DNA of 19,162 nucleotides from JARIHD01 sp036392795 (GTDB taxonomy: Bacteria > Patescibacteriota > Saccharimonadia > Saccharimonadales > UBA4665), in assembly GCA_036392795.1 (NCBI GenBank), contig DASVXH010000001.1, positions 1 through 19,162 of the forward strand, read 5' to 3'. Numbering within the stretch: position 1 is the stretch's first letter; each line of letters starts with the position of its first letter. Under the pieces are notes generated by a model, which saw only the letters and a program-made list of their open reading frames with translations, made no database searches and had not been told where the DNA came from. The position numbers and the translations under genes were made by a program. Of this stretch, positions 8,411 through 14,729 are shown piece by piece.

Positions 8411-9520
8411 ATGAAACACCGCATCAAAATCCTCGCAGCCGCCTTACTTATGACTGGGCTTTTCGTAGCACCTTTTAATTCTTCTAAAATCTCAGCGGCA
8501 GGCATGGCCCCGTATTATCTTACGCTTACGTCGTCGGGTACTTCAGCCAACGCCGGAAGTAAAATAGCCCTGACTGCCTATGCTTATGCACTAAAGTGCG
8601 CCAATCTTGTCATTGTCTTACAAGGAGAGGCCTGTTCCGATGGCTCCACGCCAGGACAATCCCCCCAGAGCAATAAACAGCTATTTATTTCAGCGAGCGA
8701 CGTAACCGTAGAGGGCGCAGTACCAGACGGGGACAAATATTACCTCAGCACGGGAGACGACGGAAAAGTCCAGTTTACGGTAATGTCAGCTAGCGCCGGA
8801 ACAAGACAAGTCACCGTCTCATCAAGTTACCCAGCAGAAAATGGCCCCCAGTCAGTGTCGCTGACTTTTAAATCCGTTACGGTCGCTCCCGCGCCAAAAC
8901 CAAAAACCGCAGCACCAAAGCCGACGCCAGCGCCCGCCCCAGTACCCGATCCGCCAAAAACTCCCGAGGCAGCCACCCTACAGATTGACGGACAAGACGT
9001 AGTTGATAAGAACAATATTACGGTCGAAAGCAATAAACCTTTTGAACTTAAGGGCAAAACTGTCGCAAATGGCGTGGTAAAGCTATATATATTCTCAACC
9101 CCACGCGAAGCAGTTGTGACTGCCGATGCTGAAGGAAATTGGGCCTACACCCTTGAAGGGCTCGAACCAGGCTCACACCACGTCGAGGCCGAAGTCACCG
9201 ACCCGGCCACGCAGAAAACTTCGACCCGTGGCACTCTTGTATCGTTTACCGTACAAGAAGCCAAAAAGGTGACACCGGTTTCGGCAACCACTCAATCCCA
9301 AAAAGCTTCAAAGACGTGGATTATGTGGATGATAGGTGCACTAATCCTGATTGCTGGCGGTGCCTTATGGTGGTGGCTCAATAGACGCAAGCAAAAGGTG
9401 CCTGACGTAGCCTTACCACCAAACAAGGTCGCGCCGACACAGGCTCCAACATCCCAAGAAGACATATCGACAGGGCCATCCGACAATGACCCGAGTCATA
9501 AATATGATAAAAACTCCTGA
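8411..9520 (+). CDS. Secreted, membrane-anchored surface protein with Ig-like domains
   Basis: This is a 369-residue cell-surface protein. A signal peptide (basic start, hydrophobic stretch at about 7-20, likely cleavage after SAA near 30) is followed by a beta-rich domain (about 35-157) resembling a bacterial Ig-like/invasin-type fold, with Cys63 and Cys75 possibly bridged. A Pro/Ala/Lys-rich linker (about 158-185) leads to a second Ig-like domain (about 186-283), then a Ser/Thr/Gln-rich spacer. A membrane segment at about 303-323, ending in RRKQK, anchors it and leaves a polar tail of about 45 residues inside. No sortase motif is present. The Ser/Thr-rich parts could be glycosylated or span the wall. 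A GAGAAAG lies a few bases before the ATG. Its 3' end overlaps the GNAT gene by up to 35 bases, so the two are probably translated from one mRNA. Confidence 0.85.
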   Translation: MKHRIKILAAALLMTGLFVAPFNSSKISAAGMAPYYLTLTSSGTSANAGSKIALTAYAYALKCANLVIVLQGEACSDGSTPGQSPQSNKQLFISASDVTVEGAVPDGDKYYLSTGDDGKVQFTVMSASAGTRQVTVSSSYPAENGPQSVSLTFKSVTVAPAPKPKTAAPKPTPAPAPVPDPPKTPEAATLQIDGQDVVDKNNITVESNKPFELKGKTVANGVVKLYIFSTPREAVVTADAEGNWAYTLEGLEPGSHHVEAEVTDPATQKTSTRGTLVSFTVQEAKKVTPVSATTQSQKASKTWIMWMIGALILIAGGALWWWLNRRKQKVPDVALPPNKVAPTQAPTSQEDISTGPSDNDPSHKYDKNS

Positions 9521-10703
9521 GCCCGAAAGCTACATTAGACCGTATAATTCATTCGACCATGGGGACGTCATCGACATTCTCATGCAAAATGAAAGCCATA
9601 ATCGGTTTGATCATGACCGATCCAGCTTTGAGGAAACGCAAAAAGATTGGGGTGAAGAGTCCGTTCTGGTACACGTTCGATCCTTCGAAAGCTGGCGGGC
9701 AGTAACGGGAATTGTTCGCCTTACCTTTGTTGGGCCAGGCCAACGAAAAGCCCTTATCGGCGACTTGAGCGTGTTGCCTGGGGAGCAAGGAAATGGCGTA
9801 GGCAGCAAGCTACTTGAGGCCATGAAAAATGTTTGCTATAAGCGCCACTGCCTGCCGGAACTTCTAACTAATGCTAATGCCGATGTCTCGGCAGAAGAGA
9901 TTGGCACCGGCCTTGTGGACTGGTATCGTGCCCGCGGATTCGACGACCTATACCCGGCCGTGGGCCTGATAGGCGACGAACTACCCCGCGCCTGGGCATA
10001 TTCTCTGCCCAATGCTGCGTATAGAGTGGCTGCTGCCGCCATCGATAAGCTGCACGATACCATCACCTCTTGGGGATATGAGTTGACCTGTTCGGTGGAC
10101 GACAGGGAAATACAAGGTGGCTATCCGGATTTTTTCAAAAATTATGTCAAAGTGCATCACCCTGGCTCCGAGGTCTCGTTTGATCGGCACAATCTCCTTG
10201 TAGGCCACCCCGGCGCATCTTTTGACCCCGCGAGCCCAGGGTCAAAAGATATAGAGGTCTGGAGCGTTGTTAGGTCCGACTTCGAAGATGTTAAAATACT
10301 GCGTCGTTTAAAGTTGCCGGGGGACTTCTATATGCAAAAAGAACCTCCCCAGGTCGACGGAGAGTATGTGTTCCTTTTTCCAAGCAGTAATGAAGATGAA
10401 GATGTAAACCCATGGATCGAGGTGGTACAAATGAATGAGGGCCGCATGCATAAACTACAGCACACATCAAACAAACTGCAACAATTGATACAGCAAAAAG
10501 AAACCATGAGGGGATGGCGTTCGGTGGGCTCGCCCGGCGCTATTCTGGGCACTCTTTATAATTTGATAGGCGCCCAAAATACGCTCGATGACATGCATCG
10601 CTATGACCGCAGATGGTGCGGCGAAGAAGGATATCCGATGTTCCCTCACCTCGGCAGCAGAAACCGTTGGTTCCCGGATATACGGCGGGTGCTGGGCAGG
10701 TAA
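9486..10703 (+). CDS. GNAT acetyltransferase with a long C-terminal extension
   Basis: The N-terminal part (about 15-165) is a Gcn5-related N-acetyltransferase domain, which transfers an acyl group from acyl-CoA to an amine. Motif A is visible as GDLSVLPGEQGNGVGSKLL (about 92-110), with the expected Q/RxxGxG/A pyrophosphate loop, and motif B as VDWYRARGF (about 144-152). The remaining 240 residues do not match a domain I know. They contain conserved-looking Trp and acidic patches and a helix near residue 310-330 (HKLQHTSNKLQQLIQQ). The start is either 9486 or the ATG at 9504, both inside the end of the surface-protein gene and without a Shine-Dalgarno, so translational coupling is likely. The acceptor substrate is unknown. 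Confidence 0.8.
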   Translation: MTRVINMIKTPEPESYIRPYNSFDHGDVIDILMQNESHNRFDHDRSSFEETQKDWGEESVLVHVRSFESWRAVTGIVRLTFVGPGQRKALIGDLSVLPGEQGNGVGSKLLEAMKNVCYKRHCLPELLTNANADVSAEEIGTGLVDWYRARGFDDLYPAVGLIGDELPRAWAYSLPNAAYRVAAAAIDKLHDTITSWGYELTCSVDDREIQGGYPDFFKNYVKVHHPGSEVSFDRHNLLVGHPGASFDPASPGSKDIEVWSVVRSDFEDVKILRRLKLPGDFYMQKEPPQVDGEYVFLFPSSNEDEDVNPWIEVVQMNEGRMHKLQHTSNKLQQLIQQKETMRGWRSVGSPGAILGTLYNLIGAQNTLDDMHRYDRRWCGEEGYPMFPHLGSRNRWFPDIRRVLGR

Positions 10704-10823
10704 GTGACGCCAGATATCCAAACTAAAGAGGAGAAGTACCTACACGAGCAAAGCGGCAGAGCAGATGTCGCCCAGATATGGCTATTGTTGGCGTGTTCGT
10801 AGGAGTTGAGAAATTTGTCTAGA

Positions 10824-10883
10824 TCAGGCATCTTCATACTGTCTCTTTAAGTCAGCGATAATCTTCTTATAATCATGCACCAT
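10824..10883 (-). CDS. Possible leaderless 19-residue ORF or remnant of a larger gene
   Basis: On the minus strand TATACT (10897-10892) is followed eight bases later by an ATG opening a short charged helical peptide, MVHDYKKIIADLKRQYEDA. Directly after its UGA another frame continues in a coding-like way (LDKFLNSYEHANNSHIW) to the end of the GNAT gene. This could be a true micropeptide or the start of a gene broken by a frameshift. The plus strand here (10704-10905) holds no gene. Confidence 0.25.
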   Translation of the reverse strand: MVHDYKKIIADLKRQYEDA

Positions 10884-10891
10884 AGATCCGT

Positions 10892-10899
10892 AGTATAAT
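10892..10899. promoter_or_regulatory. Overlapping divergent -10 boxes; leaderless start at 10906
   Basis: AGTATAAT gives TATAAT on the plus strand (10894-10899) and TATACT on the minus strand (10897-10892). On plus, six bases separate the box from the ATG at 10906, so that mRNA should be leaderless. The layout resembles the self-complementary box at 3519-3526. Confidence 0.5.
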
Positions 10900-10905
10900 G
10901 CTGCG

Positions 10906-11310
10906 ATGCGTAGATTCCCGTCCTTCAGTCAGGTCGAACTGAGCAGTCCAGCCCCGGATGAAGTGGTTAAAGACTGCCTAAACGGGGCTATCAATCACGA
11001 AGCCAAGAGCCTAACTGCCATCTTCTACTCAAGCCGGCACGATGCAGCACTCGGCGGGACGGCTGTTGCCGAGGCCATCAACGAGGCGCAAGGCGTAGGG
11101 ACTATAAGCCCTGCTTCGATAAGCCATTACTGCGAAATAAATTTAGACCCAATCGCTCATATCGTCCATAGAGATGGAGATCTATGGCGCGCCAATCCGG
11201 CCGACAAAGTCAGCAACCAAGAAGTTGCGGATACAATAGTAGACGTCCTGCAGAGGAAAGGCTCATGTAGCCTTGACAAGCTACATGCCGAAATGGACAC
11301 ACCCTTATAG
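10906..11310 (+). CDS. Small protein ending at an in-frame UAG inside a winged-helix-like domain
   Basis: The annotated frame gives 134 residues. The N-terminal half (to about residue 95) is a small domain I do not recognise; its end, IAHIVHRDGDLWRANP, looks like a beta hairpin. From about residue 97 a helix-turn-helix begins: NQEVADTIVDVLQRKG is helix one and SLDKLHAEM is helix two. The UAG then falls before the recognition helix. Beyond it the same frame stays open for another 39 codons and completes a plausible winged helix, so the stop looks premature. A single C-to-T change (CAG to TAG, Gln to stop) would explain it. The start is leaderless, with TATAAT and six bases before the ATG. The full protein would be about 174 residues and probably nucleic-acid-binding. 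Confidence 0.65.
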   Translation: MRRFPSFSQVELSSPAPDEVVKDCLNGAINHEAKSLTAIFYSSRHDAALGGTAVAEAINEAQGVGTISPASISHYCEINLDPIAHIVHRDGDLWRANPADKVSNQEVADTIVDVLQRKGSCSLDKLHAEMDTPL

Positions 11311-11430
11311 TACACTAGTCTCCGACGACACATTAATAGATTAATTGACGCCTCTAGAGTAGAGTTTGAAGTGGTCAGTAAAGGCCCGCACACTAAAAAG
11401 GTATTGCGCAAGTATAGCCTAAACGATTAA
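11311..11430 (+). pseudogene. In-frame continuation of the 10906 gene after the UAG
   Basis: This stretch reads on in the same frame as the upstream gene to a UAA at 11428-11430. The peptide begins YTSLRRHINRLIDASRVEFE and ends in KKVLRKYSLND, which fits a recognition helix followed by a two-strand wing and a basic end. It has no start codon or Shine-Dalgarno of its own, so it is the detached 3' part of the gene unless the UAG is read through. Confidence 0.55.
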
Positions 11431-11533
11431 TAATTATTCCGCGCTCATTTACTCAAATGCACTCCCGCTTGAACAACTAACTACAGATTCGGACATACTT
11501 CTTTAGTTGCGCTTATCGGAAATATCCATATCA

Positions 11534-11654
11534 CACGTCTATGTCAGACTGATTATTGTTGCGCCCCGTTACCAAGAACAGTCGAACCACACAGCATAAA
11601 CTTCGATATCAATTCGATATCAGGTGCTAGCTTCTTGATTACATCATAAAAGCG
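11534..11654 (-). pseudogene. Decayed nucleotidyltransferase remnant
   Basis: On the minus strand an open stretch reads FYDVIKKLAPDIELISK and then FMLCGSTVLGNGAQQ, runs into UAA, and resumes one frame over with SDIDV at 11548-11534. Nucleotidyltransferases of the KNTase/MNT type have GS, four residues, G, a short loop and SDxD. That spacing is restored exactly if seven bases (TAATCAG on the minus strand, 11549-11555) are removed. The frame is closed by UGA both upstream and after SDIDV, so this is a relic of at least two lesions. The rest of the 11431-11708 interval shows nothing else apart from an 11-base-period tandem repeat of TTCGATATCA at 11602-11622, which lies inside the relic. Confidence 0.45.
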
Positions 11655-11708
11655 TCATAAAGTAACGCTAGCAGAAAAGTCACATTATTTGAGATCGCAC
11701 CAAGGGAG

Positions 11709-11865
11709 AGGACTCGACCTTTTTCGTACTAAAAAGTCTACATTTACATCTGTAGACTTTGCGAAAAATACCTGGCAGGGACTCGTGGACAGCTACCGGA
11801 CTTTTGCGACCGACATTGCGTGCGGTATAGTCACGATTCAGAAGGCTTTAGAAGCAAACGACTAG
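11709..11865 (+). repeat. Palindromic coding repeat, copy 2 (open reading frame intact)
   Basis: At base level the match to copy 1 runs from 11709 to about 11811. The outer stem is TTTTTCG (11720-11726) with CGAAAAA (11762-11768); the inner stem is a perfect 10-base pair, AAAGTCTACA (11733-11742) with TGTAGACTTT (11751-11760). Read as protein from 11710, it is open for 51 codons to a UAG at 11863-11865: GLDLFRTKKSTFTSVDFAKN, then TWQGLVDSYRTFATDIACG, then IVTIQKALEAND. No ATG precedes it; only a TTG upstream could start it. On the minus strand the inner stem is followed by TTTTT, so it might also end the argS transcript, whose stop is at 11883. Confidence 0.8.
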
Positions 11866-11882
11866 CCCTAACATATTGCTTT

Positions 11883-13559
11883 TCACATTTGATCTGGTGC
11901 GGTAATATTGAGCAACCGTAGACCCTGTTTAAGGGTGGCTGCGTATCGCTTTACCAGCTCGGCACGCACCACCTCACGCAGATCGTCGACAACACGATTA
12001 TGTTCGTAAAAACGGTTAAATTCCTGGGCTAGTTCATAGAGATAGGTACAGATATGATGAGGCATCAACTCTGTTTGTGCCTTCTCTACGGCACTCTGGT
12101 ACTCACTAATTTTTCGCAGCAGAGCGCGCTCATCCGGTTGCAGAGAGTATTTTAATGCTTCAGTAAGCACCGCGTCGGAGTCTACTTTGCTCAGGATACT
12201 GCGCGCTCTGGCATGAGCGTACAATATTGCAGGCCCGGAGTTACCTTCAAGGGCGATCGACTCCTTTGGGTCATAAATTAAATCACGCCCAAGCCTGGAC
12301 TTAAGAAATGCGTACTTGATGGCCGCCAGCATAATCGCAGGATCCTCTTTACGTCCCGCCACAGCCAAAGCCTCGGTCGTACTATCTAAAACTACTGATG
12401 CCCTGACAATATTTCCTAGTCTGCTGCTCATCTTGACTCCGCCGGCCAACCGCAACATTCCGTGAGGAACATATGTCGTCGACCGAGCCAAATCGGGTAA
12501 AAATTGTTCGATAGCCTTTAAAACTACATGCATGTATTGTTCTTGCTCATTGCCGGTTACAACGACCGAACGATCAAAATGATAGTCCTCATATTTTTTA
12601 AGTATAAGTCCGACATCTTTTGTCTCGTAAGTGGGCAATCCTTGCTGGTTAATAAAAACACGGTTATGCAAACCAAATTTTTCGCCCCGGAATATGACGG
12701 CCCCTTCGGACTCTTCAAATACCGTGCCAATGTGTGTTTTAACGGCATCCATGCCGGGTTCAACTGTTGCGCTCTCGGGATAATATTTTTCGATGGTAGT
12801 ACCGAGACGCTTATAAAATGCGTCAAACGCGGCATAGCTCCATTCACGACATGTCCAATAAATGCGGGCGAGTGCAGAATCATGATCCTGGCTCTGCTGA
12901 ATGTCGTATATCCGCCTATTAAGCTGTGTGATCGCTACTTTTGCTTGCGCGTCTTCGACGTAGGCCGCATGGCCTTCTGAATAGGCGGCAGCAAGCCATT
13001 CCGCTCTTCCAGTCTCTTCTATAGCCGTTAGTCCATCGGCATTTTCACCGCCTAAACGTCGTAGAACGATATAAAGTGTTTTTGCAACGTGGAGCCCTAC
13101 ATCACCGCCAAAATTAACGCGGTGAACAGTCGCCCCTCCTTCCTCGAGTAGCGTCGCAATAGCATCACCGACAACCGTAGTATAGACATGTCCTGCATGC
13201 AAAATCTTGAACGGGTTAGGATCTGAATACTCGGCAACGACTGTTTCGCCCTTAAAATGCTCCGTGATGGTACGCTCCGTTGCCCCCCATAGAGCACGAT
13301 CGTTAAGCCGTATGTTGATAAAACCGGGACCGGCAATTGTTACTTCGGCTGCAACATCCGCCAGCGCATCTTGCAGCAAAGGGAGCAGCCGTTCAGCTAC
13401 ATCGCGTGGCTTCTGCTTAAGTACACCCGCCAACTGCATGGCAATATTGATAGCAATATCACCAAACTGCTTATCCGGGCGCTCAAAAATAACAGCGGTA
13501 TCAATACCAAATTCGCTTTGGCATACTTTTTCAATTGATTGTTTTATATTGTCGTTCAC
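11883..13559 (-). CDS. argS: Arginyl-tRNA synthetase
   Basis: This class I synthetase joins arginine to tRNA-Arg using ATP, in the cytoplasm. The N-terminal tRNA-D-loop-binding domain (about 1-90) is recognised from the FGDIAINIA pattern. The HIGH motif appears as HAGH at 121-124, within NPFKILHAGH. The signature KMSSR is at 376-380, followed by LGN. The C-terminal DALR anticodon-binding domain has the usual YELAQEFNRFYEHNRV. At 558 residues it has a normal length and the C-terminus (LRLLNI) is typical, so the UGA at 11883 is a true stop. Translation starts at GTG, with AAGGA seven bases before it. It has its own promoter and a leader with an Arg-rich peptide. It follows three biosynthesis-like genes, so it may be a pathway or resistance copy rather than the only one; the window cannot tell. 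Confidence 0.96.
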   Translation of the reverse strand: MNDNIKQSIEKVCQSEFGIDTAVIFERPDKQFGDIAINIAMQLAGVLKQKPRDVAERLLPLLQDALADVAAEVTIAGPGFINIRLNDRALWGATERTITEHFKGETVVAEYSDPNPFKILHAGHVYTTVVGDAIATLLEEGGATVHRVNFGGDVGLHVAKTLYIVLRRLGGENADGLTAIEETGRAEWLAAAYSEGHAAYVEDAQAKVAITQLNRRIYDIQQSQDHDSALARIYWTCREWSYAAFDAFYKRLGTTIEKYYPESATVEPGMDAVKTHIGTVFEESEGAVIFRGEKFGLHNRVFINQQGLPTYETKDVGLILKKYEDYHFDRSVVVTGNEQEQYMHVVLKAIEQFLPDLARSTTYVPHGMLRLAGGVKMSSRLGNIVRASVVLDSTTEALAVAGRKEDPAIMLAAIKYAFLKSRLGRDLIYDPKESIALEGNSGPAILYAHARARSILSKVDSDAVLTEALKYSLQPDERALLRKISEYQSAVEKAQTELMPHHICTYLYELAQEFNRFYEHNRVVDDLREVVRAELVKRYAATLKQGLRLLNITAPDQM

Positions 13560-13600
13560 GCTTATTTCCTTTTTAGAGTAAGTGAGAAATGGGCAGGCGA

Positions 13601-13642
13601 GGGACGACTTGCGAATTGTTTCATCGAACTACAAGCCGCCCC
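13601..13642 (-). promoter_or_regulatory. Hairpin in the argS leader overlapping the leader-peptide end
   Basis: In the minus-strand transcript GGGGCGGCUUG (13642-13632) pairs with CAAGUCGUCCC (13611-13601) over 11 bases with two G-U pairs and a 20-base loop. The 5' arm covers the last codons of the Arg-rich leader peptide and the stop lies in the loop, so a ribosome stalled on the Arg codons would block the stem. No U tract follows, so it is not a standard terminator; the alternative fold that would control argS is not obvious to me. Confidence 0.6.
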
Positions 13643-13682
13643 GAATACGGACACGGCGACGAGAAATACAGTTCAGCTTCAT
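13629..13682 (-). CDS. Arg-rich leader peptide upstream of argS
   Basis: A 17-residue ORF, MKLNCISRRRVRIRGGL, lies in the roughly 125-base leader between the argS promoter and the argS GTG. Five of its residues are arginine, at 8, 9, 10, 12 and 14, with codons CGT, CGC, CGT, CGT and CGG. Its ATG is six bases after the -10 box, so it should be the first codon of the mRNA. Leader peptides rich in the regulated amino acid are the hallmark of ribosome-mediated attenuation, as in the his, trp and leu operons. Here slow decoding of Arg codons would report low Arg-tRNA and change folding of the hairpin that overlaps its end. This is prediction from layout. Confidence 0.6.
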   Translation of the reverse strand: MKLNCISRRRVRIRGGL

Positions 13683-13688
13683 AGGTAA

Positions 13689-13717
13689 ACTTTAGAACAT
13701 ATTAATACTGCTGTCAA
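13689..13717 (-). promoter_or_regulatory. argS: Promoter of argS and its leader peptide
   Basis: On the minus strand a consensus TTGACA (13717-13712) is separated by 17 bases from TAAAGT (13694-13689), a fair -10. It lies immediately after the end of the M20 gene. Transcription would start at or beside the leader-peptide ATG at 13682. This gives argS expression independent of the upstream operon. Confidence 0.65.
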
Positions 13718-13719
13718 AG

Positions 13720-14727
13720 CTATACTTCTCTTTCCGTTGCGTTCACTGCCAGCAATAGGTGGCCCATGACACGCGATGCGTCTTCGACCTGACTTAGCTC
13801 TACATGCTCTTTTTGACTGTGCGCATAGCGAATATCGCCGGGACCAAACATCATGACATGTTCAAAATTTGTCGCATAATATGATGCATCCGAACAATAA
13901 TTCACTGTGATGGCCGCATCGGCATGATTGGCTGGCACATAAAAATCAAACGGCTCGATAACGTCCAGAACTTCCATGGATATATCATGACCTAGGAGTT
14001 TTTTTACTGCCTCAATAACTGCTTCTGATCTTTGAGCAATACGTAAATTAATAGCCCCTTCGGCATGGGAGGCGCTTACATTGGGCGCAACACCACCTCG
14101 TAACAAGCCAATGTTTACCGTAGTATCTAGTGGTGGTTTTTCAAGCAAACGATGCATACCTGCTATCAGTTTATGCGTGGCCGAATCAAGGGGCGTCAAC
14201 GAGCTATGGGCTTCTGTGCCTTCTGTGCGGGCAGCCGCTTCGACCACACCCTTTGAACGCTTTACGAAAGCGTTTCCAGTAGGTTCACCGTTCAGCACAT
14301 ACTTCCCTCGAACCAAAGGATGCTCAACGACATTCCTTGCACCCAGGCTATCAATCTCTTCGCCAACCACAAAAAAGCAGCCAAAGTCTTCAAGACCGCT
14401 GTCTCTTGCCATGTGAATAGCGCCCAATTGAGCGGCAATCTGACCCTTCGCATCGCATGCCCCCGTCCCGTACAGCCTGCCACCTTCAGTACGTAGAACT
14501 ATCGAAGTGGGGACGGTATCCATGTGCGACGTAAGCATTATCTCAGGTTTTCCATTAACCATTATAAGATTTGAACGACCGGGAGCCACTTCTTGAAGCT
14601 CCAAGTGATCTGGCGTAAATTGATCACGCATAAAACCGTGCAGATGATCAACAAATGCAGCCTCGGAACCGGTGTGCGATGGTATTTCTACGAATCGCTG
14701 CAACATTTCAGCAGAAGAAACTGACAT
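13720..14727 (-). CDS. M20 family zinc deacylase, ArgE/LysK-like
   Basis: This metallohydrolase cleaves the amide of an N-acylated amino acid. Metal-site residues are visible in order: His68 with Asp70 in TSHMDTVP, Asp92 in GACDAKG, Glu123-Glu124 in VVGEEIDS, Glu148 in LNGEPTG, and His303 in YAHSQKEHV. The GPGDIRYAH stretch resembles acetylornithine deacetylase and LysW-lysine/ornithine hydrolase. A lid domain lies at about 165-270. At 335 residues it is complete for the family. The ATG is two bases after the stop of the carbamoyltransferase, and the Shine-Dalgarno AAGGA lies inside that gene's last codons, so translation is coupled. In this setting it may remove an N-acyl or carrier group after hydroxylation and carbamoylation. 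Substrate is inferred, not shown. Confidence 0.88.
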   Translation of the reverse strand: MSVSSAEMLQRFVEIPSHTGSEAAFVDHLHGFMRDQFTPDHLELQEVAPGRSNLIMVNGKPEIMLTSHMDTVPTSIVLRTEGGRLYGTGACDAKGQIAAQLGAIHMARDSGLEDFGCFFVVGEEIDSLGARNVVEHPLVRGKYVLNGEPTGNAFVKRSKGVVEAAARTEGTEAHSSLTPLDSATHKLIAGMHRLLEKPPLDTTVNIGLLRGGVAPNVSASHAEGAINLRIAQRSEAVIEAVKKLLGHDISMEVLDVIEPFDFYVPANHADAAITVNYCSDASYYATNFEHVMMFGPGDIRYAHSQKEHVELSQVEDASRVMGHLLLAVNATEREV

Positions 14728-14729
14728 CG

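Noticed and set aside
11880..11886. UGA recoded as glycine (Gracilibacteria/SR1 code)
   Set aside because: argS ends at UGA exactly at its family C-terminus and the surface protein also ends at UGA, so UGA is a stop here.
12528..12980. 150-residue open frame on the plus strand
   Set aside because: It lies wholly inside argS on the opposite strand, has no ribosome site or recognisable motif and is a shadow.
13560..13690. T-box riboswitch before argS
   Set aside because: No T-box core of the AGGGTGG...ACCGCG kind is present, and the leader is too short for specifier and antiterminator stems.
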